Shown one piece after another: positions 24,712-35,062 of a DNA stretch of 64,000 nt (position 1 is the stretch's first letter; the number at the start of each line of letters is the position of its first letter). The notes below the pieces were generated by a model. That model did no database searches, had not been told where the DNA came from, and worked only from the letters and a program-made list of their open reading frames with translations. The translations under genes were made by a program, and so were the position numbers. The DNA comes from Moniliella sp. 'wahieum' (lineage: Eukaryota; Basidiomycota; Moniliellomycetes; Moniliellales; Moniliellaceae). The stretch is taken from contig RSEE01000026.1 in NCBI GenBank assembly GCA_003971905.1, forward strand, positions 673,203 through 737,202, in the 5' to 3' direction.

Positions 24712-25208
24712 GGGCGATAAGGGCGCAGCGCGATGGAGCAGGCTGGCGTGGGCGTCGTCGCGCGGGCGGGGGGCGGGGTGGAAGGCGCGGGCAAGCAGGC
24801 GGCGGGGGCGGCAGGGCGCACAGCGGAGGGGCAGGGCGGAGAAGAAGAGCTGGAGCACGGCAGAAGCGACGGACCAGCAAGCCATCCCAGTCCCTCTTGG
24901 AAGGCGGGAAGATTCAATACTTCCTGGCCTTGTCCGTTGCTGGCCATGGGCGCTGCGCCCAGCCACGTTCAGCCGGGGCCAGCCAGCGCCAGCTGATTAG
25001 TCCGCAGCGGAAACGCTCAACATTGAAATGCATTCCTCCGCTTTCCTTTTCTTTTGCCTCGGATCACGTGACCTTCGCCTGGCTTGCAATCTCCGTCCAC
25101 GCAATCAGACGATTAGCGCAATCCGCACAACCGCCTTCTCATGGCCGCGCTGCCTTCCCTTTGCGGGCTTTCAGCAACCCTACAGAGACAGGCAGTCGCT
25201 ACATTCAC
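24712..25208. other. FOL1 promoter and 3' flank of the Ser/Pro-rich gene
   Basis: The region includes a TCACGTGA palindrome near 25064-25071, an E-box-like site. Open frames here are GC-rich shadows. An in-frame upstream extension of FOL1 exists but has no family support. Confidence 0.4.
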
Positions 25209-27761
25209 TCAGTCATACATCCATCTCTCCGCACAACAGACAAAACCAGCGCGCAGCCTACAACCCAGACTGCGGCGCGGCGGGCCGTCCGAGAGGCGCA
25301 GTCCGCGCAGCGCCTGATGTGGATCGGGGAAGGAGGCAGGAACGGAAGGATGGGGATGGTCCCATCCGATCGGCGGGGGCGGAGTGCCGTACCCATCCAA
25401 CTCGTCTGTGCCAAGAGGAGAGAAAGGATGGTGGCCCGGCTCGGGCGTGCGCGCAGCCGAAGGCGGCGTGCCAATCCAGGAGCCTGGAATCGATCCAATC
25501 GGTCCATCGTCCTCAGCTTCGGGACCATACCATACGCGTGGTAGGCGGGGACCTGGGAGAGCGGATGCGGAGCCAACGGGAAAGAGGTGTAGGACGACCG
25601 TTGGGGTTGATGGGACGGATGCATCGGTGGCTCCGTATCCGTACCCTCGTCCGTCGATTCTTCGCCCAGCGGTAGCCAGCTCCGAATCGGACCGAGCAAC
25701 GTACTCTCCATCCGACAGGGCCGACAATGACGCTTGTCCCGGCGTTTGCTCATGGAGATGCAACGCAGCGTGGGGTGCTTTGTGCGACGATTCCGAAGCG
25801 GCACTAGCTATGCTCCGAGGGGGGATGCCGTCCCCGCGGTAGCTACCGTGGAAGGAGCGCGAGTCGGTTGGGCAGAACGGAAGGCGGCGAGACCAGGGCC
25901 AAAGGAAAGCGAAAGTGGCACAGCCAAGTCCGCTCCACTCGTACTCCCCACTCGTGAGATAGAGCGACGGGTCCAAGGTGCGCAGCACCAAAGCTACCCA
26001 CGCCTATGCTCGTGGCACGGTGATGCGTCGAGTCGGTATCGCCCCCGGCCAGGTCATCTTCGATATCAGTGTTGCCATCGTGCGGCACCAAGTCATCTTG
26101 TTCGTCGTCTCCCTCTTCGTCAATGGAGCTGGCAGCACGGTTGAGCGAAGAACGACGGAGGTAGCTAAACGAGGAGGCGTACGAGGCAGGAGGCGCATTC
26201 AGCTCGCTCGGGTCGGCTCCGCTTCCGGCTTCGCTAGGCGCCACTGAAACACTCACATCCGTCCGTTGCTCCGCCTCTTCTAGAATCGGCTCGCCTGCCC
26301 CACCGACTAATGGAGGGGGGGAGCCATGCCGAACCCGGATCCAACCGAAGCTGCCCCGATCGACGTTCCAGCAAAGCTCGTGCCCCGATCGCCATAAGGC
26401 GAGTCGGTCCCACTGTGGATGGAGCCCACGCCATAGGACGACGAAGCAGTCGACTCGGATTGGAACGAGGTCTGGCGATCACGAACAAGCGGAAGCGGAG
26501 CGGAAGACATGTCAGAGGTATGCAGGTAATCGTGCATGGGACCTGCAATGACGCGCAAGGGCGGGATAGCCTCAAACGAGCTGGCGCTCTGCCCGGTAGG
26601 ACTTGATGGGCGCGAGCCCGACCATGCACTGTTGGTAGCCACGCTACGTGCGTCCGGCTCCGATCCTGCCGTAGCCGCGGACGAAGGGGGGGGTGGGGCA
26701 AACCTGGTGGATCGCAAGGGGTACAGGATGAATTGTACCCCGAACCGGTAGCTGACGGTGGGCAGGGGGGGGGCAGTGGTGACGGGAACGGGATTGTCTA
26801 CTGAGCCTGGGTAGAAAGCCCACTTAAGAGCGACGCGCTCCTTCCCAAGTGCTCGGATGGTCGTTCAAGTCCCAAGCGGGGGGCTGATGCCGATTTGCTG
26901 GGTAAGCGGCGAGACGAGGGGCGGGGACAGGCCCCGCAGACTCTCCGCTTCGGACGAGAGGAGAGCACCTTCCATGTCCAGGGGGGCGACTAGGCGATGC
27001 TGCGCGTCGTCGTCGTCGTCGTCACCACCGATATGGGACAAATGGTCATCATCAACTGTCGACGGTGGGCTGGCAGGAGGCTGGACCGATACCGAGTAGA
27101 TCGAGGCGGCACTCGGAGACGGCAGGCGGAAGTTGGAGGCACGCGGGTCCAACTCGGGCGGCACACCAGCTAGGAGCGGAGGCAGCGTGGGGTCAGGAGG
27201 TCAGTTTCAATGCGAGAGACTGGTACAGGACCAAGGCCAGGGGCAGAACAGCAGGTAAAAACGCACCAACAGGCTCGCCCCGCCGGCCAAAGTGGCCGAC
27301 GGTGTTGGAGAAGTGAGGGGGGCGGGGGGGGGTGGAGGGGCGGGTGAGGGAGGGAAGCACGGAGGGGGGAGGGAGGGGGCATTGCTGGTCGTGCTGTCGT
27401 GGGGGAAGAGGCTGGGAATATCGTGCGGGGGGGGGAAGGTTGGGGCGGCGGCTGGCGTTGGCGGCGGACAGCAGCGAGTTGGGCTGCGATGGCGGAGGCG
27501 GCGGCATAGCCTTCGTCGTCGGTGCTGATGCGGGCACGGTGGGTGTGGGTTGGGGGGCAGTGGTGGAGGAGGGGGGGTGATGGGGGCGGAGTGGAGGGCA
27601 TGGGCGCTGGACGCGAGCTCCAGCTCGTGTGTGCTGTCGCTGAGGCCGTCGGGCATGGCAGTCATGGCAGGCAAGATGCGGCCGCCTGGCTGCCCAGGAG
27701 GCGTGTGGTGTGGGCCCAGCGTAATGCTGCGGGGGGGAGGCATTCCGCCCGCCACGCTCAT
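25209..27761 (-). CDS. Unrecognised Ser/Pro-rich protein
   Basis: A chain of protein-like frames runs on the minus strand from MSVAGGMPPPRSITLG (start 27759-27761) to the stop at 25209. It begins with a Pro-rich N-terminus. A segment with SASIYSVSVQPPASPP follows, then an acidic D6 patch near 27020, RVALKWAFYPGSVDNPVPVT near 26810, and SYRFGVQFILYPLRSTRF near 26720-26750. The C-terminus is Ser-rich (GTDSPYGDRGTSFAG, DGEYVARSDSELATA). Composition suggests a disordered regulatory or scaffold protein. No domain was recognised. At least five frame changes are needed, so exon structure is unclear; the 27170-27250 gap may be an intron. Confidence 0.5.
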
Positions 27762-28486
27762 TCCGCCTCCGCGGCAACGCAGCAACCCGAGTAGCCCGAA
27801 CGATCAGCCAACCCCAGGTCATGTGACATGTGACGAGGGACTACGTCACGGCACGTGACAGCATGCTTCCTTTCTCGCCGGGCTCACCAGGACGCCCACC
27901 CGTCCCACCTATATTACAGTACGGCCCTGGACCGCGAGGGACGAGCAGGCACATTCGCTTTTCGCTCGCGTCGCCACTCCTCTTCCACGCTCAACCACCA
28001 TCGTTGTGCTTTGGCACCAGTATAGCATCAACCAGGTCGTATTCCGGAATTTCTTCTCCAGTGAGCGCTCCCTTGTTGCTGGCTCATAGCTTCCACCGTA
28101 TGCCCTGCTGTATGCCCTGCTGCGCCGTGACCTGCCGTGTACCAGTGCACGCTCCAAATGGCTCACTGTAACCCAGCCTATTAGACATCCAACTCCTATA
28201 TCAACCCCTCGTCCAACATGCTCAGCTGAAAGTTAGTGCGGCCAAGGCTGACCGGAGGGCACCATCGCACATGGTCATCATGTCTTTTTCGCAGCAATCC
28301 ATTCCTGGTCATGGCATTCTTTGTCCATCCCAACGGCGCTAAAGATGAGGGCAAGGGCGAGGGGCGGGGGGGGGGGTGGGTAAATGTCGATGGCCCGCGC
28401 GCGAGGTATCCGTTCATGACGCATGTCAACAGGAACGGCGCCCCCGCGGAGGCAAGGGGCAGGCACACCCCCCATCTCTCCCGCAT
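27762..28486. other. Intergenic region
   Basis: The region includes a TCATGTGACATGTGAC motif at 27819-27834 and a GGCACGTGAC site at about 27850, both plausible basic-factor sites upstream of the Ser/Pro-rich gene. The part near 28490 is the 3' flank of ERG12. No gene seen. Confidence 0.45.
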
Positions 28487-30063
28487 TCAGGCAAAGATCC
28501 ACTCCCTCTGCGCCTCGGCCCACCTCGCCACGTCGGCTCCCGTGTGCGAAGCGAACCAGGCGGCCGAGCCCGCGTCGGCTCCGCCCGCTGGGCCAGGCGG
28601 CACATAGACACCCACGCCCGGTCCCCCCACTGCGATCTCATACGTCTGGAAGCCAGCCTGGGCCAACGCTTGCTCCAGCTCTTTCATGCACTTCTGCCGC
28701 CGCTGTGGGGATCAGCGTGATGGCGCAACCGCCGCCGCCGGCACCAGTGAGCTGGTGGCCAGGTGAAGCGGCGATGCCAGTGAGAGCGTCCGCACCTGCT
28801 CCAGGGCGGGTGCGAGACTTGTAGCTCCTCCAGCGCCTTGTGGTTGAGGTGAAGAGGGTGGCGAGCGCACGCTCCGATTTGGCGCTGGGCGCGGTGGAGA
28901 GCAAGGCGGACGCCTGTGTGCTAATGTCCTCGATGCGGCCGAGAATGGTTTGGACGCGCTGCGCTCGGTAGCAAGCTGCTGCCCAACCGAAGCCACCAGA
29001 CGCTTGGTGTCCCGCGCCACCTTGGTGTCGGTGAGAAGCAGGCGCCAGGCCTTCATGTGGCTCACACTGCCATCGGCATTGTGGCTACCAAGCTGTTCAA
29101 TTTGGTTGCGGAGCAGACCATTGCGAGCGTGAGCACGGGTAAAGGCCACCGCCCCCGCCGTACACGGCCACCGTATTGTCCACCCCACTCGGCGTGCCAT
29201 GCAAAATTTCTCGGCAAGGAAGGCCCAGGAATTCACCACCGTCTTGGCCGTCCCATCCAGCTCTTGCTCTTGCCCCGCCTGGAATGCCGGAAGCGGCAGG
29301 TGACCATGGGAATAGATCAAGGCCGAGGCAAGGCAGGAGGAAGGCGGCACTCGATCCAAGTCCGGCACTGAGGGGAAGCGCAGAGCGGAAGACAAACCCT
29401 TGCCCTTCGGCCCCAGAGCGAGGACCGGCAATGCACATGAACAGGTAGAGGAAAGCAACTGCCGAGCTCCGGGCTTGACGGGCCTTACTGCTTTCCTTCT
29501 CTTGGCGGGGACGGTGCGATCAACAAAGGACTCAATGGCCAGCCGCAGTGCATCGTCCAGAGACTCGTCCGCCGATGCCGGCAGGTCCGTCCCATCCTCC
29601 ACGTGGCCCTGGGCGATGGTCTTGGGAAGCAACGACCAAGGCAAGTCCTTTGCATTCCACTCAAATGAAGCGTCCACATCAGGAATCTTGAGCGACACCT
29701 TGCCATCCTTGCGGCGCGCCGCATGGCCGTAGCATCGCAAGTCTACCGCCCCGGCAATCGCAGGAACACCATGCACAACAGCGTGCTCTCCAAACAGAAT
29801 GACCTTGCCCGGGGCCGAGACAACCAGCTCGGAAGGGAGGTCGGATGTATGCTCCTGCCCCACCCCGCGGGCCTGGCTCTGAGGCAACACCGACCCATCG
29901 GCCGCGACCTCTGGATCAGCCACCAGAGCGGTCCGCCCAGGCGCAGCGGAGGCCTCAATTGCATCCGCCGTTGCATCGGGGTCCGAGCGTTCCTTGGCCG
30001 GGACAGCGGGTACTGCCGTCGTACGGGTGGTTGGGTCGTCCCCTCCACGAGTTTCCAGAACAT
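28487..30063 (-). CDS. ERG12: Mevalonate kinase
   Basis: GHMP-family kinase that phosphorylates mevalonate on the route to isoprenoids and ergosterol. Motif 1 (SAPGKVILFGEHAVVHGVPA) lies near 29830-29770. Motif 2 (SALPLSAGLGSSAAF) is near 29350-29395, followed by GTPSGVDNTVAVYGG. Motif 3 (LTGAGGGGCAITL) is near 28715-28755. The C-terminus ends ARWAEAQREWIF with a stop at 28487-28489. There are at least four frame shifts. The true start is unclear. The motif 1 frame stays open upstream with good codon use but has no Met until inside the lyase gene. The nearest ATG (30061-30063) is in another frame. A fusion to the upstream lyase, a lost base near the start, or an undetected intron are all possible. 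Confidence 0.88.
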
Positions 30064-31568
30064 TCACATTCTCCCCGCCAAGGTGAGAGGATCTGGGCTG
30101 GGGACAACCTGGGCAGCTTCGTCTCCGCGGCGAGGATGGGGAGAGCAGCGGCAGCCGTCTTGGAAGCAAGATACTCTGTCTCCACATCCGTGTTGACCGG
30201 AACCCGCTCATAGAGACGCACGTACTCCAACTCGTTCTCCTCCTCATTACTCGGGTCCGCCGGCTGCCCATCACGTCGGCGAATTGCACCGGCGGCCAAG
30301 AGGGCAGACTGGAGATCGTCAATCAAATCACGCGGGTCCTCAATGCCCACACAGAGACGGATCAGGTCCTCGGGCAGACGACGCGCCTTGCGCACCTCGG
30401 CCGGGATCGAAGCATGGCTCATCAGCAGGGCATGGAAATCAGCGAGTTGACACAGCCAAAGCTCACACTGATCCCCCACAGCCGCGCAGCGCCTACGATC
30501 CGCTTCGACACCTCGTCGTCAAACGTTTCAAACGACAGTACGGCCCCGGGTCCGGCAGCTTGTGGTCGTGGATCTCCTTGCCTGGGTGCGAGGCCAAGCC
30601 AGGGTAGTTGACCTTGAACCCGAGGCTTCCAAGTAGTTGGCCACGCGGTACGAGGCCGCCTGCTGGCGGTCCATGCGCACCGCAAGTGTCTTAATCCCAC
30701 GCAACAGCAGGAAACAGTCGAGTGGCGTCAGCGCATTGCCCACGCGTTGATAGTAAAGGCAATGTCCTTCCAATATCCTCCCGGTCGCCGAGATGATGCC
30801 AGCCATCAAGTCGTGGTGGCCCGAGAGGTATTTGGTGCCCGAGTCATAGGAATGTCAGCGCCGAGCTCAGCGGGCGCATGAGGTAGGGGGACATCATGGT
30901 GTTGTCGCTAGAATAAATACCAGTCAGCACTGCACACACCAAGGCCAAAAAGGGAACGCGGGGAGAAAGAGAGAGCACATACACAACAACGATTGCATCG
31001 GGAAAGTAGTGCTTCGCCGCCTTGCAGCAACGCTTGAGGTCAATGATCTTGATCAAAGGGTTGGTCGGTGTCTCAAGGAGCACCATCTTGACCGGGCCAA
31101 TGCCCGGCACCTTGTCCTTGATCTGTTGTGCGCGCTCGGCCAAGAGTGCCTCGACCTTGGCGGCATCCGTCGTGTCCACATGGTCCGCCTCGATCCCGCC
31201 GTGCGACTTGAGGTAGCCCAACAAACGGTTCGAACCGCCATAGAGATCGTCCCCAGCCACAATGCGCTCCCCCGGCTTGAGCAGCCGCGTGATCACGTCC
31301 AGACACGCCATGCCACTGCTAACGGCGAACGAAAACGGCAGTTTTGCAACTGGCTCAGATGATGCTGCAGCATGGACCGCGTCGGGTTGCCCGAGCGGGA
31401 GTAGTCAAACTCGGCGCCAGGCGGGCCCTTGAAGGTGGCGCTGAGGTACACTGGCACGGACGACGAGCCATACTGGTCGTGGTGCTCCGGATCGTCGACG
31501 GTAGCACAGAGGGTGGAGAAGCGGTAGCCGGACTTGGGTGCGCGGCGCGACAGCAGCTCGTGCGCCAT
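30064..31568 (-). CDS. Cystathionine beta-lyase (fungal MetG/Str3 type)
   Basis: PLP-dependent Cys/Met-metabolism enzyme that cleaves cystathionine to homocysteine. It starts MAHELLSRRAPKSGYRF at 31566-31568. YGSSSVPVY, FDYSRSGNPTRSMLQHHL and GMACLDVITRLLKPGE follow. GDDLYGGSNRLL, LLETPTNPLIKIIDL and DNTMMSPYLMRPL come next, then the Schiff-base lysine in SGTKYLSGHHDLMAG (around 30835). Further on are GNALTPLDCFLLLRG, LWGISVSFGCVNSLI and MSHASIPAEVRKARRLPEDL. The wording fits fungal beta-lyase better than gamma-lyase. One intron (30908-30982, 75 nt, GTATGT...TAG) precedes DNTMM. Frame shifts occur near 31335, 30857, 30640 and 30480. A ~50-residue C-terminal extension follows GAIRRRDGQP and runs directly into ERG12 sequence. 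Confidence 0.9.
30908..30982 (-). other. Intron in cystathionine beta-lyase
   Basis: GTATGT donor at 30982 and TAG acceptor at 30908, 75 nt. It joins AIVV to VDNTMM exactly as the family expects. Confidence 0.85.
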
Positions 31569-32769
31569 CGAGCCAGCGTCGCTGGGCGCGGTGGCGGAGG
31601 GGCGTTGCGGATGGCCTGCTGGAACTCGGCGGAGGGGGTAGCTCTGCACGTCGCCCGGAGGGGGGAGGGGCTGGCGGAGGCGAAGGAGGTGCGCGGCAGG
31701 CGCTCGTGCGTGGAGGTCATGTCGCCCAGGAGAAGAGGGATGGTGGAAGGCGCAGTCTCTGACTCGGGCCGCCATGCGTTCGTCCACCCATGTCCTCCCG
31801 CTGGACAAAACGCCGGTGGGAAGAGCGGAGAAGGCCACACACTGAAATTTCACATGCGCGCTGATAGCCGGCACAGCCGATTTCCGGCGGCGGATTGCGC
31901 CATCGCGGCTGGTTTCAATGTGGCAGGCTAGTAGGGCCGAACGCCTCGCCTCTGGAAATTGGACCGGCGTCCGAAACGCAGTGGTGTGTGCATTCGTCTT
32001 GTATATACGGCCCCACGATATATACACCCCTCAGCGGCTTCAACGTATGCCCCACTAGTTCCTCCATCCACCTTCTTTCCCAAGTGTATCCTACACACGC
32101 GACCCTATCAAAAGCTGGAACACCCGCATTCCGCCACTCTTCCTCCCCGCCGACCAAAACTGTTGGTCCCAAAAACCAAACCAGCGGCGAAAATCTGTTG
32201 CCAGAGAGGAATCAATACCTTCCCACCCCCATCTTCATGAAAGCGGTCGACGGATCGAGGGTGGGGCTAATCCCAGGCCTCGTCCACAACATCTCTCACA
32301 CAAACGGTAGGATGTGGCGCAGCCTGTCGGTACAAAACTCTGTTTGCCCCCACCCGTAGGCTATATATACCTTCCTGATGAGGTCTGAAGCACCCCCTCA
32401 AAACCGACACAGCCCATAAGGTATAGTCAGGCGAAATTCCGATTGCATGCCTGTGGGAAAAGGGCCCACCCCGTTGTTGTGAAGCCTGGGGGTAGCCTTA
32501 AGAAATCCAGACTATGAACCACAGAAACAGGCAAGTAAAAGGTATAGACCGTGCCGAGACAGTGACCATGGGCGTTTCTACACCTATAGTAGTTCTTTAT
32601 GCAACACGACATGCCCTGATGGTGCTGTACCCCTCGTGTTGCTGGAGTTTCCGTCAACTAACGGAGGTTGAGTGTGAATAGATCCGATGCTGCACCACCC
32701 CGGGAGGTCTCCGTTACGATCGCAAACCACCAACACCACCACATGGACTTTACCTGATGCGCCCATAGT
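31569..32769. other. Lyase promoter and flanking region
   Basis: Two TATATA sites (about 32003 and 32018, minus-strand orientation also possible) lie 430-450 bp upstream of the lyase start, and another at 32352. No coding signal was recognised between 31900 and 32770. Confidence 0.45.
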
Positions 32770-33620
32770 ATGCGGTACGTGCTCAGACCAAGCTGCGCCA
32801 CCACCTGCTCCGCACTTTGCAGATGGAGGGTGAGCTGGACGATGTGCTGGCCGAAATTGATGCCTTCATCTGTATTACGGAGTCCAGGCGGATCCGGGGC
32901 GACGAGGGCCCCCGAAGGTACCAAGGACGACCAATTCGACATGCTCATGAGCCTGCCTCTCCGGATGGGAGGATGCGGCAGCCCGCTTATATTGCGTCCC
33001 TCGCCCGGGCCGCGGCCAACGAGGTCAACGACTTTCTTATTACCATTTTGTTGACCGTTCGGGACCGCAAACTTCAATGGCAAACACATTTACGAAGCAA
33101 GCAACGCCGGGTCTGCCGGGAGATATGGGAGCACAGATTCGACAAGAGCTGCTTCAGAAGCTGGACGCTGCCGATGATCTCGCCGTGTGTCGAGCACACA
33201 GCAACCCGCTGAGCCACAATTGGCTCTCCGCCATCCCATCCGTCCAGTGCCTCAAGCTCTCTGACAAGCAGTTCAGGTTGGTCTCCAGCTCCGCACGCTG
33301 TGCCTCTCGATGCGTAGAATGTGCAAGTACGGCATCATGTCCTCGCTGGAGCACATCATGGCTTGCCCCGCACCCATGCAGGCCAAGTTTATCGGGTTGC
33401 ATGAGGAGGCAGTACTTACAGGAGCTCATTCCCCAGCTCGTGCGCTCCATCCCCGACACCCACGTCCGCAACGAACCTGCTGTGGAGGAGAGGATGAGTG
33501 GAAGCATGGACGGATGGCAATGCTCACGACTACCGCGTGATGGGGCCTGGAGCAATCAGAGGATCAGTGCTGGCACACTGGAAGAAGGATTTGACCACTG
33601 ACTCTCAATGGAAATGGTTC
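32770..33620 (+). mobile_element. Remnant of a non-LTR reverse transcriptase (C-terminal part)
   Basis: Protein-like fragments in three plus-strand frames together resemble the region downstream of the catalytic domain in LINE-type reverse transcriptases. They are: ELDDVLAEIDAFICI; MSLPLRMGGCG then RQPAYIASLARAAANEV (the family pattern is LPLRxGGLG...AYLAS); IPSVQCLKLSDKQFRL; CKYGIMSSLEHIMACPAPMQ (a Cys/His zinc-binding tail, usually ending in a C-H-H-C cluster); and IPQLVRSIPDTHVRNEPA. There is no catalytic YxDD motif and no endonuclease in the flanks. It looks like a 5'-truncated, decayed copy, typical of LINE insertions. I saw no poly-A tail or target duplication. Confidence 0.55.
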
Positions 33621-35062
33621 TTCGCTAGGAAATGCCTACCACGTTCATCCGTGTCCACACACGCTGCCTCGGGTACGGGAACGGATGGCGAGCACCAGAG
33701 GGTCCTGATCCTCCTGGCGATCCCCCTGGTTTCTTAACGCGGGGGTGGCGCTACCAAGCAAGACACGCAACAACTAGCTGAACATCGGTTCGTTAGGCGT
33801 AGCGTTTCCCTGTCCCGGCCCTAAAAGCTGTATCAATGACATGGATGCAGAGTACGTATGACTACAATATAGGGATGCACAATTAGTACTCAGTGCTCAT
33901 TTACTAGTTACTAGTTACTCCCACCACCTTCATTTTGGTAAGAAGGGAGGGGAGGAGCAGAGCAAAAAAGGGGTTTTTTTTGCTTCCACCATTTTACCTC
34001 GGCTCGGATCCAATTAAGATCAAGCTCTGGATGTTCACAACGTTCACACGTTCACAGCCAAATGAGACGGTCTGAAACATGTTCATGATTCGCGCGCTGC
34101 TATACGATTCCTGATGTGGCTTCACGATGCTTTTTGTAGGGCAAAAAGCTCTCGGAATACGTGTGGGCGTTTTATAGGTGCGCACATGTAACCCTACCCC
34201 CACGGGATCCAGCACTAGGGCAGCCGGCAGGGTACAGTGGGAGAAAAGCTTCTGAACACAGCCCCCCCCCCTGCTGTAACCCTGCCGCACTAACCCGGTC
34301 TGTGGGCGGGGCGCAACTGGTTGCGCTCCTGTTTTCGCTCTTCCTACTCTTTTCTCGCTTGCAAGCCGTCAGCTGGACCATTGCACACGGGATTATACCC
34401 CGCTCATGGATCACTGTCGCTCCCTGGACCGCATTCTCCGAACTCTGATTGTAGCCCGCGCGGCACAATTCCATCCCACAGTCGCTAATAGCCTTCCTGA
34501 GGCCCGATGCTCGTCGAATCATTGTCATGTCACCCACAGGTGCCTTTTTGCCTGATGCGAAGATGTGAAAGCTACTACTAGGCCCTAGAATTGCCGCGCG
34601 CAGGCTAGCAGGCCACGTGTTCACCCCTGTCCCACTGCTTGTTCTGTAGTCTTCGCCACCACCTCTCCTCCCCTCTTTCCCTTCTTCTCGCTCCCCTCTT
34701 CGTTACTTGATTATTACTTGCTGGTCGTCTTTGTTTTTGAGACTAGTATTAGGCGAGGAGGGAGCGACCGTACCAATATGCTTTGGTGGGGTTTTGCGCT
34801 TCTGCGGATAGGTGTTGCACTATTCCCTTGGCGCAGCTGGGATGTGTTGCTGTTAATGGCCTCCAGGCTCGAGCTCACACAAAAGAGCATGATATGAGCG
34901 GGAGAGCGAGGAAGGGAGCGATTGATGACCTGCGAGTCGGAACGGAATTGAGACGACGACCTCTGATGATAGTATAAATGCAAGCTCAACTCACAATGAC
35001 TGTGATGTACCACCACGACTACTACAAGAACAACAAGAACAACGGCGTCGAGCACTAACACC
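33621..35062. other. Intergenic region, OPT promoter
   Basis: AT-richer than the average of this window. It includes an ACTAGTTACTAGTTACT repeat near 33901-33917 and T-rich runs near 33970. No supported gene. The last 100 bases (ACAAGAACAACAAGAACAACGG) form an A-rich unstructured leader just before the OPT start. Confidence 0.45.
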
